This document shows, piece after piece, positions 24,523-34,235 of a stretch of DNA of 64,000 nt (position 1 is its first letter; each line of letters begins with the position of its first letter). Both the position numbers and the translations under genes were made by a program. Below the pieces are notes generated by a model, which saw only the letters and a program-made list of their open reading frames with translations, had not been told where the DNA came from and did no database searches. The stretch is from an uncultured Chromatiaceae bacterium (GTDB lineage Bacteria; Pseudomonadota; Gammaproteobacteria; Enterobacterales; Alteromonadaceae). The stretch lies in NCBI GenBank assembly GCA_946482325.1, contig CAMLRA010000004.1:11487-75486 (forward strand), given 5' to 3'.

Positions 24523-26658
24523 TTATTGCTGCGTTGTCGCAACAGGTTTTAACATTTTAATGTCACCTTCCATGGCATCCATTTGCGCGATGGTCAGGTC
24601 ACCATAAGGCGTCACATCAAAATGCCAAATCAGATTGCCGCTTTTCACCAGCTGCACCGGTTCAGCCGTTTTGTGTTGCGAGCCGCTCGCTATGTCAGTG
24701 AGCGCCAGCCGCCAGATATAGTCATGTTTTGACCAGTCCGACTGCCAGTACAGCTGATTGCCGCGGATGCGGATATTCTGCATCTGATGCGCTTGCTGCG
24801 GCTGCAGCTGCTGCAATAACTGCAGCTTTTCGCCATCCATTTCGACGCTTTGTGTCTGATACCAGCCAAGATTCCGGTGCACCAGCCAGCGCTGCTGCGC
24901 CGTGTCAAAATAGACATTGTCAGCGGCCAACGCCTGTTGCCGCAACAACCGGCCCTGCAGGTTATAAAGCCGTAACGTCTGCCCATCAAAGGAAAATAAC
25001 CGCTCATTGTCGACCCAGCCGAGGTTCAATAACGTGCTTTGCGCCTGACTGGCAAACTGCAGCAAGGTATTTTGCCGGTCGTATAACACGATATCCAAAT
25101 CGCGATTGGACAGCAGCATCGCTAAGTCAGGCCGCCATTCGAGGAAGTTCACAAAGTCGTAACCCTGATAATGCGACAGTTGCTGCACCCGGCCCTGGCT
25201 ATGCAGATAGACCTCGCAAACGCCGCTGCGCCTGGACATAAACACGGTTTCACCGAGGCTGTTGCTGACCGGCAGATAATCGATACTGGAGGTGGAAAAT
25301 ACCGGCAGATTGTCTTTGTCACGGATATCCACCTGCCAGGCTTCGAGACCGGTAAAAAGCCGGCCACGCTGGTCGATGCCAAGGCTGGTAAACAGCCCCT
25401 GCGCCGTATTAAATACTGCATATTGCCGGCCGTCCGGCGCTTTGGCCAATAAAGACGTGTGTTTGGCATTGTCGTTGGTCACCATCACGCCTTGCGTTGG
25501 GTCAAAGGCAATCAGCCAGACCGGATAAGACCAGCGCAGCTTCACCTGCCCACTGATATCGATCAGCAGGCTCTGATGCCGGGCATCTTTGAGCAGATAA
25601 AACACTTCACCCTGCCAGCCTTTGACGGCACTGACCAGCTGTTGTCCGGGCTGTAATGGCACCGGAACCGGCACCCATTCGCGGGTGGCCGTGCGGTACA
25701 AATAAGCCAGCCATTGCTTTTGTTGCTGCTGTTTTTGCTGCAGCACCAGCACCAGCTCTTCAGCGCTTTGCCAGACCGGTTTTTGCGCCTGCAAACAAGC
25801 CACGGGGTTGGCGATATGGCTGACGGCGCCTGTGGCCGAGCGGATCTGCAGTTCACAGCTGTTTTCACGGAAATGCCAGAACGCCAGCAGTTTCTGACTG
25901 TCGTGCCAGGCCGGTTTGACGATGCGCTCACTAAAACGCTGCTGATACAACACCTTGCCGGCTTTGTCGCTGATTTCGAGGTGATACACATCTTTGATAT
26001 AGGCCAACAGGTCGGCGACCGGGTGTGCGTCAACATCAAACTCAGTGCCAAGTGCATAACTGACGTCCTGCACTTCGTATTGCGGCGGCGCGGTCGGTTT
26101 GTCAGTGCCAAAAGACGCCACGGCGCGAAAGCCGGCAATGGCTGCCAGCAAAACCAGGACGGAGCCATACAGCTGCCAGCGTGGCCAGGCTGATAGCTGC
26201 CAGCGGTGTTCGAGTCTGCTGGTTGGCGCTGTGGTGGCGACGAGAGTATTTGGTGTGGCGGGAGTCTCAGGTTCTGCCTTCGCCTGCGCTGTCGCTGTGA
26301 CCGGGGCGATAAAACAATAACCCTTTTTCGGAACAGTCTTGATATAACGTGGCTGCCGGCTGGCATCGTCCAGCAGTTTTCTGAGTTTGGTCAACAGCTG
26401 ATACAGACTGTTTTGCTCAACCACTAAATGCGGCCACAGGCTTTGCTGCAAGAAGTCCTGGCTCAGCACCTCACCCGGCTGTTGCAGGAATAACAGCAAC
26501 AACTCAGCGACTTTCGGCTCCAGTTTGCTCGTCGAGCCGTCCGGCACATACAGCAGCAAGTCCTGCGCCGGCTGAAATTCAAAATCAGCAAAACGCCAGA
26601 TCACCGCAGGTGCTGCTCTGACCGAAGCTGAAGATGAAGGTGACAATGACGCTGACAA
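24523..26658 (-). CDS. CadC/ToxR-like membrane transcriptional regulator
   Basis: 711 residues. A winged helix of the OmpR/CadC type is at about 20-120 (Leu-Glu-Pro-Lys-Val-Ala-Glu-Leu-Leu-Leu, Leu-Trp-Pro, Thr-Val-Pro-Lys-Lys-Gly-Tyr). An Ala/Thr/Pro-rich linker follows, one membrane helix at about 161-182, then a 520-residue periplasmic part with repeated Trp- and Asp-containing beta segments that suggests a TolB/WD40-like propeller. It is a one-component sensor that binds DNA from the membrane. It is divergent from the DUF5916 gene with 187 bases between them, so that gene is the probable target. Confidence 0.9.
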   Translation of the reverse strand: MSASLSPSSSASVRAAPAVIWRFADFEFQPAQDLLLYVPDGSTSKLEPKVAELLLLFLQQPGEVLSQDFLQQSLWPHLVVEQNSLYQLLTKLRKLLDDASRQPRYIKTVPKKGYCFIAPVTATAQAKAEPETPATPNTLVATTAPTSRLEHRWQLSAWPRWQLYGSVLVLLAAIAGFRAVASFGTDKPTAPPQYEVQDVSYALGTEFDVDAHPVADLLAYIKDVYHLEISDKAGKVLYQQRFSERIVKPAWHDSQKLLAFWHFRENSCELQIRSATGAVSHIANPVACLQAQKPVWQSAEELVLVLQQKQQQQKQWLAYLYRTATREWVPVPVPLQPGQQLVSAVKGWQGEVFYLLKDARHQSLLIDISGQVKLRWSYPVWLIAFDPTQGVMVTNDNAKHTSLLAKAPDGRQYAVFNTAQGLFTSLGIDQRGRLFTGLEAWQVDIRDKDNLPVFSTSSIDYLPVSNSLGETVFMSRRSGVCEVYLHSQGRVQQLSHYQGYDFVNFLEWRPDLAMLLSNRDLDIVLYDRQNTLLQFASQAQSTLLNLGWVDNERLFSFDGQTLRLYNLQGRLLRQQALAADNVYFDTAQQRWLVHRNLGWYQTQSVEMDGEKLQLLQQLQPQQAHQMQNIRIRGNQLYWQSDWSKHDYIWRLALTDIASGSQHKTAEPVQLVKSGNLIWHFDVTPYGDLTIAQMDAMEGDIKMLKPVATTQQ

Positions 26659-26845
26659 ATCACACTCTGCTGTTTGTTTGCAGTACCCAAGGTACCGGGC
26701 TGATGATGTAGCTGATCCTCAGGCGACCACCGCTGAAAGTCAATGCAACAAAGACTTTACACAGCATTCTTCAGAAAAAAATCAGAAAAATCAGCCCGCC
26801 AACCTGCTGCAATGCCGGCCTGTTTTCATTTTTTGCTGAGCCCTT

Positions 26846-29137
26846 ATGCATCTGTTCGCACTTCCACTACAAAAGACACGCCTTTCCTGGTTGTTTATTG
26901 CCGCCCCGCTGCTGAGCCTGCCCGGCATCAGCGCCGCCACTACTCCGAATAGCGCGCCGGATATCATCATCGACGGCCGTTTTGACGAACCGCAGTGGCA
27001 ACAGGCGCAGCAGTTCAACACTTTGTATCAGGTGGTGCCAGCCAGTCGCAGCACGCATCAGGACAAAGCACAGGTGCGGATGTTCAGTAACGCCGACGGC
27101 ATCTATGTCGGTATCACCAACTTGCAGCCAAAAGGCGCACGGCAAAAACAATACAACCTGCAGGACGCTTTTATGCAGGCCGACTTTAACAGCATCATCG
27201 TCGATTTCGCCGGCGACGGCAGCGCCGCCTATTTGTTTTCGATGACACTCGGCGGCGGTATTCAGGATTCGGCGATGACGCCGCAACTGACCACAGACGA
27301 AGACTGGGACGGCATCTGGCAAGTGGCGCATATGGAGACCGAGCAATATTGGACCAGCGAATTCTTTTTACCCTGGAGCTCAGTGTCGTTTCGCCACCGT
27401 GTGCAGGCCGACGGCCAGTCGAAGATTGGCGTGTCGGTGCAACTCTATGATTTAGCCAAAAATCATGTGTACGGCACTCAGGCCCAAAGCCTGGCACACA
27501 GCGATTTTTATCTCGGCATGCCAACACTTGCCGCCGAAGTGCCGGCTCAAGCGCACTGGCAGGTGCTGCCTTATCTGACCCAGCAATATGATGCGTTGAA
27601 GCAACAACATAACACTGAAGCTGGCCTCGATTTGATTTACCAACCGGCCCATCACCAGCAAATCAGCCTGGCGCTGAACCCGGATTTTGGTCAGGTTGAC
27701 AGCGACGAGCTGGTGCTCAATTACAGTAATGTCGAAACGCTGTATACCGATAAAAGACCGTTTTTTACCCAGGACCTGAGCCTGTTCAGTACCTTGTCGC
27801 TGAACGACAGCCAGATGATCCACACCCGGCGCATTGGTGCCGGCAGCGACGACGGCAGCACTTTTATCACGCCGATCGACGCAGCCGTGCGTGCCACCCA
27901 TCAGGGCGAATCGATCAATATCGGTGCTTTTGCCGTGCAGGAAGATTCGCTGGCATCAGACGCCGGCAAAGCCTTTTACGCCGCCCGCACCACCTGGCGG
28001 AACGAACACTGGCAAAGCGGCCTGCTGGCGACCCGCACCGAAAGGCCGGGCCTGCAGCGCGAAGCCGATACCCTGACCTGGGACAGCCAGTATCAAAGCA
28101 GCAGCTGGTCCTTTCAGAGTGCTTTGGCGCAAAGCGTGATCCGCGAGCAGCAGGATGCGGATAGCAACGAAACCGGCATGGCCGTGTTTGCCAGTGGCAA
28201 ATATCAGTTTACGCCACTATTTGACCTCGGTTTTGAGCTGCAACGGCTGGACGATACATTTGATAACAATGATTTAGGTTATATGCAGCGCAATAACTGG
28301 CGCGAGCAGGCCCTGCTTGGCAGTTATGCCGTGAGCCCCGACTTTGCCGGCCTGAGCCGTTTAAAACACAAACTGCGGCTCAGTTACCAAACCGACGACA
28401 ACGGCTTAAAACTTGCCGCCAAACAGGATTATTTGCTGGCGCTGCTGCACGGTAACGGCGCCCAGACGGAACTGCAGCTGGTGTATCAAACCGCTGGTTG
28501 GCAGGACAATATCGGTTATGGCAGTGAGGCTTTTGCACTGCCCTCCGCCTGGAGCCAGCGCCTGATGTATATCAGCCCTTATGTCGGCAAGCTGACCTGG
28601 GCTGCCAGTATTCAGCTGGATGAACAAGGATTTGATGGTCTGGCACGCCAGTTTGGCCTGGACCTGACCTGGTTACCGCATGCCAACTGGACAGTGAATT
28701 TTAATAACTTTTACCGCGAAGGTGACGGCTGGCTGATCGGCAACCAGCTGAATCAGTTCAGTAGTTACGACAGTGAGTTATTCGCCAGCAACTTTAAAGT
28801 CGCTGGCCTGCTCAGCGACCAGCTGGAATTTGGCCTGCAGTTACAATGGGCCTTATTGGAAGCGCGCAGCCAGCAGATTTGGCAAATTCGCCAGCGTCAG
28901 GTCTATGTCGATAACAACACGCCGGACAACAGTTTCAACGACCAACGCCTGACCGCCCAGTTTAAGTTGCGCTACAAAATCGGCGCTTATTCCGACCTGT
29001 ATCTGGTGTACAACCGCGGCGGCGCTTTATACACGCCGGGGCAACAGCCGCAAGAAAGCTGGTTGCCGGCGGTTGCCGACCTGTGGCAAGCGCCAAATCA
29101 AAGCCTGTGGACAGCCAAAATACGGTATGCGTTTTAG
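26846..29137 (+). CDS. DUF5916-domain outer-membrane protein with CBM9-like N-terminus
   Basis: 763 residues with a signal peptide (about 1-30). Residues about 35-210 look like a CBM9-type domain (Ile-Ile-Ile-Asp-Gly-Arg-Phe-Asp-Glu-Pro-Gln-Trp). The remainder is a DUF5916 region: Leu-Asn-Pro-Asp-Phe-Gly-Gln-Val-Asp-Ser-Asp, Glu-Lys/Lys-Arg-Pro-Phe-Phe, then many alternating amphipathic strands and a C-terminal Tyr-Ala-Phe, as in beta-barrel outer-membrane proteins. It may be a channel or carbohydrate-binding surface protein (inference). A strong terminator follows. Confidence 0.85.
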   Translation: MHLFALPLQKTRLSWLFIAAPLLSLPGISAATTPNSAPDIIIDGRFDEPQWQQAQQFNTLYQVVPASRSTHQDKAQVRMFSNADGIYVGITNLQPKGARQKQYNLQDAFMQADFNSIIVDFAGDGSAAYLFSMTLGGGIQDSAMTPQLTTDEDWDGIWQVAHMETEQYWTSEFFLPWSSVSFRHRVQADGQSKIGVSVQLYDLAKNHVYGTQAQSLAHSDFYLGMPTLAAEVPAQAHWQVLPYLTQQYDALKQQHNTEAGLDLIYQPAHHQQISLALNPDFGQVDSDELVLNYSNVETLYTDKRPFFTQDLSLFSTLSLNDSQMIHTRRIGAGSDDGSTFITPIDAAVRATHQGESINIGAFAVQEDSLASDAGKAFYAARTTWRNEHWQSGLLATRTERPGLQREADTLTWDSQYQSSSWSFQSALAQSVIREQQDADSNETGMAVFASGKYQFTPLFDLGFELQRLDDTFDNNDLGYMQRNNWREQALLGSYAVSPDFAGLSRLKHKLRLSYQTDDNGLKLAAKQDYLLALLHGNGAQTELQLVYQTAGWQDNIGYGSEAFALPSAWSQRLMYISPYVGKLTWAASIQLDEQGFDGLARQFGLDLTWLPHANWTVNFNNFYREGDGWLIGNQLNQFSSYDSELFASNFKVAGLLSDQLEFGLQLQWALLEARSQQIWQIRQRQVYVDNNTPDNSFNDQRLTAQFKLRYKIGAYSDLYLVYNRGGALYTPGQQPQESWLPAVADLWQAPNQSLWTAKIRYAF

Positions 29138-29192
29138 TCCTGATGAAGAAACAGGACTTGCGCGGTACTGTCCATCGCGATGAATGCTGTAC

Positions 29193-29236
29193 AGCCAATC
29201 TGCTTGAATTTCTCTCAAGCAGATTGGCTGATTTTT
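29193..29236 (+). terminator. Strong intrinsic terminator after the DUF5916 gene
   Basis: A 15-base perfect stem (29193-29207 with 29215-29229) with a 7-base loop is followed by GATTTTTC. It isolates the mesXD operon from upstream transcription. Confidence 0.9.
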
Positions 29237-29285
29237 CATTATTCATTCCGGCGTTCGCCGTATACAGTTCTCTCATTAGCTATTT

Positions 29286-29301
29286 AGACGTTTAGCCGTC
29301 T
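29286..29301 (+). promoter_or_regulatory. Tandem met boxes (MetJ operator) before mesX
   Basis: Two adjacent 8-base boxes, AGACGTTT (29286-29293) and AGCCGTCT (29294-29301), each match the MetJ consensus AGACGTCT at 7 of 8 positions. A degenerate third box precedes them at 29278-29285. A possible -10 (TATACA, 29261-29266) would place the boxes just after the start of transcription. MetJ with S-adenosylmethionine represses methionine genes, which fits the genes downstream. Confidence 0.8.
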
Positions 29302-29330
29302 AACAAATGCAGAAAACAGGAGAACCACTG

Positions 29331-30323
29331 ATGGCCGCGCAGATCGACACGACAACCGACTTAACCTTTGGCATCCAACGCCAGCCGTTTAATGAAGATT
29401 ACCAACCGGCGGACCATACACGGCTAACCACTAACTTCGCCAATCTGGCGCGGGGCGAAGCGCGGCAGCAGAACCTTCGTAACACGCTGGCGATGATCAA
29501 TCATCGTTTTAACTCGCTGGCGCATTGGGACAACCCGGCTGGCGACCGTTACAGCGTTGAGTTGGACATTGTGTCGGTGGATATTCATCTCGCCGGCGCC
29601 GCCAGCGCTTTTCCGTCGATTGAAGTGCTGCAAACCAGCATTCTGGACCACCAAACTTGTGAGCGGATCAAAGGCCTGGTTGGCAATAACTTCTCGTCTT
29701 ACCTGCGCGATTATGATTTCAGCGTGTTGCTGCCGGAACATAATAAAAACCAGCCGCAGTTCAGCATTCCGGCCGATTTTGGTGATTTGCACGGCCGCTT
29801 GTTCCGCCAGTTTGTCCGTTCCAGTGCCTATCACCAGCACTTTCACAAACTTCCGGTGATTTGCTTAAGCGTGTCGGATAACAAAATCTATCAGCGCAGC
29901 GCCAATCAGCACCCGGTGCTGGGCGTGGAATATCTGCCAAATGACAGTTCGTTGACCGAGCAATACTTCAAAAAAATGGGCCTGAACGTGCGTTATTTCA
30001 TGCCGCACAACAGCGTCGCGCCGCTGGCGTTTTATTTCTTTGGCGACCTGCTGAACGACTACAGCAATCTGGAACTGATCGCCACCATCAGCACCATGGA
30101 AACCTTTCAGAAAATCTACCGGCCGGAGATTTATAACGCCCACGCCGTGGCCGGGCAAAGTTATCAGCCCAATTTAACCAGCCAGGCGCATTCGTTAACC
30201 CGGATCCGTTATGACCGCGAAGAGCGCAGCCAACTGGCGGTAAAACAAGGCAAATTTGCCGAACAGTTTTTTGTAAAACCCTATAAAACCCTACTGGAAC
30301 AATGGGCTGCCAGCTGCGCTTAA
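29331..30323 (+). CDS. mesX: DUF1852 protein, MesX accessory factor of methionine synthase
   Basis: 330 residues from the ATG at 29331, which has AGGAG 8 bases upstream. An earlier in-frame ATG at 29307 has no such site. The length, sequence character (Asn-Phe-Ala-Asn-Leu-Ala-Arg-Gly, many Phe/His/Tyr) and strict coupling to a MetE-like gene fit DUF1852. This family has been shown in other bacteria to be needed for the folate-independent methionine synthase MesD, which also needs oxygen. The biochemical role of MesX is not settled. It lies 31 bases upstream of mesD and behind a MetJ operator. Confidence 0.85.
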   Translation: MAAQIDTTTDLTFGIQRQPFNEDYQPADHTRLTTNFANLARGEARQQNLRNTLAMINHRFNSLAHWDNPAGDRYSVELDIVSVDIHLAGAASAFPSIEVLQTSILDHQTCERIKGLVGNNFSSYLRDYDFSVLLPEHNKNQPQFSIPADFGDLHGRLFRQFVRSSAYHQHFHKLPVICLSVSDNKIYQRSANQHPVLGVEYLPNDSSLTEQYFKKMGLNVRYFMPHNSVAPLAFYFFGDLLNDYSNLELIATISTMETFQKIYRPEIYNAHAVAGQSYQPNLTSQAHSLTRIRYDREERSQLAVKQGKFAEQFFVKPYKTLLEQWAASCA

Positions 30324-30354
30324 CTTCTGGTTTTAATATTTAAAGGCATTGATT

Positions 30355-31404
30355 ATGAGCATTTTATTACCCACTTCTACCGCCGGCAGCCTGCCAAAAC
30401 CGAGCTGGCTGGCCGAACCTGAAACTTTATGGTCGCCGTGGAAACTCGAAGGCGACCAACTGCATACCGGCAAACAGGACGCGCTGCGGCTGGCGCTGCA
30501 CGAGCAACAACAAGCCGGCATCGATATCGTCAGCGACGGTGAGCAAAGCCGGCAGCATTTTGTCACCACTTTTATTGAGCATTTAGCCGGTGTCGATTTC
30601 GAAAAACGCCAGACGGTGCGCATCCGCAATCGTTATGACGCCAGCGTGCCGACCGTGGTTGGCCCTGTAGCCCGCACCAAACCGGTATTTGTCGAAGATG
30701 CGAAGTTTTTGCGCAGCCAAACCAAGCAGCCGATTAAATGGGCGCTGCCAGGCCCAATGACGATGATCGACACTTTGTATGACGCGCACTATCAAAGCCG
30801 CAAAGAATTAGCCTTTGAGTTCGCGGCCATTCTGAACGCTGAAGCGCACGAATTAGCCGCCGCAGGCGTCGACATCATCCAGTTTGACGAGCCGGCCTTT
30901 AACGTGTTTTTCGACGAAGTGAACGACTGGGGTATCGCCGCGCTGGAGCGCGCTATCGAAGGCTTACCGTGCCAGACCGCGGTGCATATCTGTTACGGCT
31001 ACGGCATCAAAGCCAACACTGACTGGAAACAAACGCTCGGCTCAGAGTGGCGCCAATACGAAGCGATTTTCCCAAAACTACAGCAATCCAGCATCGATAT
31101 TGTGTCGCTGGAATGCCACAACTCACGGGTGCCGCTCGAGTTGCTGGCACTGCTGCGCGGTAAAAAAGTGATGGTCGGCGCTATTGATGTAGCGAACCAT
31201 GCCATTGAAACGCCGGAAGAAGTAGCGGCGACGCTGCGCCAAGCCCTGCAGTATGTCGACGCCGACAAGTTATATCCCTGCACCAATTGCGGTATGGCAC
31301 CGCTGCCACGTGCAGTCGCCAGTGGCAAGCTCAAAGCACTGCAGGCGGGGGCTGAGCTGGTACGGCAAGAGTTGCGGCGGGAGCGTCAGCAGACCGCTGA
31401 ATAG
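30355..31404 (+). CDS. mesD: Folate-independent core methionine synthase MesD
   Basis: 349 residues, the size of the C-terminal catalytic half of MetE without the N-terminal folate-binding half. The start ATG has AAGG 8 bases upstream. Conserved features are Asp61-Gly-Glu63 for homocysteine binding, Asp-Glu-Pro at 178-180, and the zinc set His211, Cys213, Glu253 and Cys312. It methylates homocysteine to methionine using a donor that is not 5-methyltetrahydrofolate. With MesX next door it belongs to the MesD family rather than archaeal MesA/B or MesC. Confidence 0.88.
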   Translation: MSILLPTSTAGSLPKPSWLAEPETLWSPWKLEGDQLHTGKQDALRLALHEQQQAGIDIVSDGEQSRQHFVTTFIEHLAGVDFEKRQTVRIRNRYDASVPTVVGPVARTKPVFVEDAKFLRSQTKQPIKWALPGPMTMIDTLYDAHYQSRKELAFEFAAILNAEAHELAAAGVDIIQFDEPAFNVFFDEVNDWGIAALERAIEGLPCQTAVHICYGYGIKANTDWKQTLGSEWRQYEAIFPKLQQSSIDIVSLECHNSRVPLELLALLRGKKVMVGAIDVANHAIETPEEVAATLRQALQYVDADKLYPCTNCGMAPLPRAVASGKLKALQAGAELVRQELRRERQQTAE

Positions 31405-31430
31405 TTTTGAAAGGTGCAGCGCGGCGGTGA

Positions 31431-31772
31431 CTACCAACCACCGCCTGACTTTTTGATCACCAGGCTGCTGGCATCGGCCGCGCTGTCGGTTTTAGTGGGT
31501 TCCAAACCAAGTTTGCGGTCCTTGGTCTTTTCGATGGCTTCGTTCATTTGTTTCACCACCGGGTCGTTCGGATTATTTAATTCACCATTTTGCAGTTTTT
31601 CAGCGCGGATTTTCTTCTGCAACTTCGCCCCCGCCACCATATAAGACGCGGCATCCACCACCTCATTCCCGGTATCCAGAGTAATGGCTTTGTGCTTACC
31701 CACGCTGTGGATAGTACAGGCGCTGAAACAGAACGGAGTTAACAACAGACAACAGCGGAAAAATGTAGCCAT
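31431..31772 (-). CDS. Small lipoprotein
   Basis: 113 residues from the ATG at 31772. The frame is open further upstream, but this Met begins a signal peptide with Cys-Phe-Ser-Ala-Cys (lipobox Cys about 19) and has GGA 8-10 bases upstream. The mature part is highly charged and helical (Gln-Lys-Lys-Ile-Arg-Ala-Glu-Lys, Met-Asn-Glu-Ala-Ile-Glu-Lys-Thr-Lys). I do not recognise the family. Confidence 0.6.
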   Translation of the reverse strand: MATFFRCCLLLTPFCFSACTIHSVGKHKAITLDTGNEVVDAASYMVAGAKLQKKIRAEKLQNGELNNPNDPVVKQMNEAIEKTKDRKLGLEPTKTDSAADASSLVIKKSGGGW

Positions 31773-31987
31773 GACATGTCCATATCGTGAAAAATATGAA
31801 ACTAACTGCTTGAAAATGAATGATATCTGAATCAAATACCAGAGAAAGCCCAGGGGAGGAAAGGATCGCAAGATCTAGTACTCAAGCATTGCCCACCTCA
31901 TTTACCTAAGTTCCGCGTGGCTCTGCTGGCTGTTGCTGCTTCTGCAGCTAAAGTAAGTGTAATCCCCAGACAAAAAGGCATGTCAGC

Positions 31988-33355
31988 ATGCAAAAACGCG
32001 AATTTTTACGTTTGTTCAGTCTGTTGTTATTAGCCTCCACGCCTGTGCTTGCGCAGCCATTAACTCCCAAAACCCAAAAACGGACCTTAGTGATTGGCGC
32101 TGGTTTAGCAGGCCTGACCGCTGCGCGTGAATTAAGCCGTCATGGCCATGATGTCACTATTCTCGAAGCGCGGGACCGGATCGGTGGGCGGATTTGGACC
32201 AGCACCAAATGGCCGGATCTACCGGTTGATTTAGGCGCCAGCTGGATCCACGGCGTTGACGGCAATCCAATCAGCGCACTGGCGGATGAAATCAACGCCA
32301 CGCGGCTGGAAACCAGCTACGAACGCAGCATGCTGCATGATAGTGACGGCTCAGTATTAAGCGCCGCTGCCGAAGCACAACTGGACACACTGCGCAAACA
32401 AGTTGACCGGGTGCTGCGACAGGCCCAGCAAAATACCGACAACGACCAGTCGGTGCGCGCAGCGCTGGCGCAATTGAGTGCGGACTTAGCCCACTCGGAG
32501 CACGCCGGAGAGGCCGCCCGTTTTATCAATTTCATCTTATCCAGCAGCCTGGAGCAGGAGTATTCCGGCAGTGCCACAGAGCTGTCTGTGCATTGGCACG
32601 ACAGCGTCAAAACCTTCAGTGGCGACGATGTGTTATTTGCCGAAGGTTACCAGCTCATCACCCAATATCTGGCGCGTGGCCTGCAGATTCAAACCGGTCA
32701 GGTGGTCAGCGCTATTCATTGGGGAGACAGCGGCGTGCAGGTGGTTTGTGCGCAGCAAACTTATAGTGCGGATCAGGTGATTGTCACAGTGCCGCTGGGC
32801 GTGCTGAAAAAGAATCAACCGCAGTTTGTACCGGCATTACCGGCCGCCAAACGCGAAGCTATTGCCAGGCTTGGCATGGGTGTCCTCAACAAATGTTATC
32901 TGCGTTTTGCCAAGCCGTTTTGGCCGGATGACGTCGACTGGCTGGAATATATCGCACCACAGCATGGCGAATGGACCGAATGGGTCAGCTTTTTACGCAG
33001 CACGCAAAAACCGGTGTTAATGGGCTTTAATGCCGCAGACCGCGGACGCGCCATCGAAGCCCTGACCGACCAACAGCTTGTTGACAGCGCCATGGCCACC
33101 TTACGGCTGATGTTTGGCCACGACATCCCCAACCCACTGGATTATCAAATCACCCGCTGGGCGACAGATCCATTCAGTTACGGCTCCTACTCCTTTAATG
33201 CCGTCGGCGCCACGCCAACCATGCGCCAAACCCTGGCCACACCGCTCGGCCAACAAGTGTTTTTCGCCGGCGAAGCCACACAAAAAGAATATTTCGGCAC
33301 CGCGCATGGGGCATATCTGTCGGGAATTGCGGTGGCGAAGCAGGTGTTGGGGTAA
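31988..33355 (+). CDS. Exported FAD-dependent amine oxidase
   Basis: 455 residues. It begins with a signal-like segment (about 1-22). The FAD-binding Rossmann motif [14 protein letters not shown] starts near residue 36, followed by Glu-Ala-Arg-Asp-Arg-Ile-Gly-Gly-Arg. The C-terminal flavin motif Phe-Phe-Ala-Gly-Glu-Ala-Thr and [10 protein letters not shown] are intact. This is the flavin monoamine/polyamine oxidase family. Possible substrates are polyamines or biogenic amines. If truly periplasmic it would probably need Tat export of the folded flavoprotein, and an early Lys-Arg near the start is present but is not a clear twin-Arg motif. Confidence 0.88.
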   Translation: MQKREFLRLFSLLLLASTPVLAQPLTPKTQKRTLVIGAGLAGLTAARELSRHGHDVTILEARDRIGGRIWTSTKWPDLPVDLGASWIHGVDGNPISALADEINATRLETSYERSMLHDSDGSVLSAAAEAQLDTLRKQVDRVLRQAQQNTDNDQSVRAALAQLSADLAHSEHAGEAARFINFILSSSLEQEYSGSATELSVHWHDSVKTFSGDDVLFAEGYQLITQYLARGLQIQTGQVVSAIHWGDSGVQVVCAQQTYSADQVIVTVPLGVLKKNQPQFVPALPAAKREAIARLGMGVLNKCYLRFAKPFWPDDVDWLEYIAPQHGEWTEWVSFLRSTQKPVLMGFNAADRGRAIEALTDQQLVDSAMATLRLMFGHDIPNPLDYQITRWATDPFSYGSYSFNAVGATPTMRQTLATPLGQQVFFAGEATQKEYFGTAHGAYLSGIAVAKQVLG

Positions 33356-33476
33356 ACCACTCATTAGCGGCACGAACCGGCCGCCACTCGACAACCAGAA
33401 TGCCGGTAGGTAGATTATTACTGCCGTTGCGACCATCAGGTCAAGCGGTGCCAAAGCCACTATCAGGATGATAAAA

Positions 33477-33947
33477 ATGAACAGATACAAAGGAATGTTG
33501 GCCCTGTTGGCCTTGCAATTTGCCACCTCAGCCAGCGCCGCTGATGCGCGCACCGAATGCGGACAACAAGCGGATTTGGTCGAACTGATGCTGACCGTAC
33601 GCGCCGACGGCTACCCGCGCCAGGGTGTTGAAGCTGAACTGCAAAAACGTTCTCCTACTGTGACCGCCGAATACTGGCAACAAGCCGTACCGCAACACTT
33701 ATTGAGATTCGCCTATAAAACCGACGGCCTGAAACCCGTCGCCGCCCGCGAGTACTTCTTTAACATCTGCCTGACCGAAGTCGGCAACATCCACTCCGCC
33801 AAAACCTACACCGCCTTATTCGCCGTCGCCAAAGACTGCGAACAACAATTCGGCAGCGACAAAGCCAAAGTCAAAGCCTGCGCCGACAAAGCCGCAGTAC
33901 CGATTATTACCGAGGCCTGGCATGCTAAAAACAAAGGGGCGAAGTGA
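33477..33947 (+). CDS. Small exported protein of unknown function
   Basis: 156 residues from the ATG at 33477, with AGGA 8 bases upstream. An ATG three codons earlier sits too close to that site. A signal peptide ends near Ala-Ser-Ala. The mature part is mostly helical with four Cys spread through it (Thr-Glu-Cys-Gly, Asn-Ile-Cys-Leu, Asp-Cys-Glu, Ala-Cys-Ala-Asp), suggesting two disulfides. Unknown family. Confidence 0.65.
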   Translation: MNRYKGMLALLALQFATSASAADARTECGQQADLVELMLTVRADGYPRQGVEAELQKRSPTVTAEYWQQAVPQHLLRFAYKTDGLKPVAAREYFFNICLTEVGNIHSAKTYTALFAVAKDCEQQFGSDKAKVKACADKAAVPIITEAWHAKNKGAK

Positions 33948-34235
33948 AAGGGCACCGCTCATAAACATCTGAGATGCACTGGCTGACAGGCATAGCACAG
34001 CATCCCGGCTGTCGGCAGCCGCGGGAAAACTGCAACTTGCCATCTAAGGTGAAGCGGCTATACCTGTTGTGGTCCGAATACCGGACGAAAAAACTACATG
34101 GATGTCAGGCACGTGTCGCGCCGTACCCCGCCAGGCTGCAGTTACATCCGCAACATATTGATTCAAATTGAAAATGAGCCCTTAAGTCAGTACACCTCAC
34201 TGTCACAGTGTTTTGTGCTCTAACAAGGACATGTT

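Noticed and set aside
33974..34171. 65-codon plus-strand frame between two exported-protein genes
   Set aside because: No ribosome site, no recognisable motif and no domain character.
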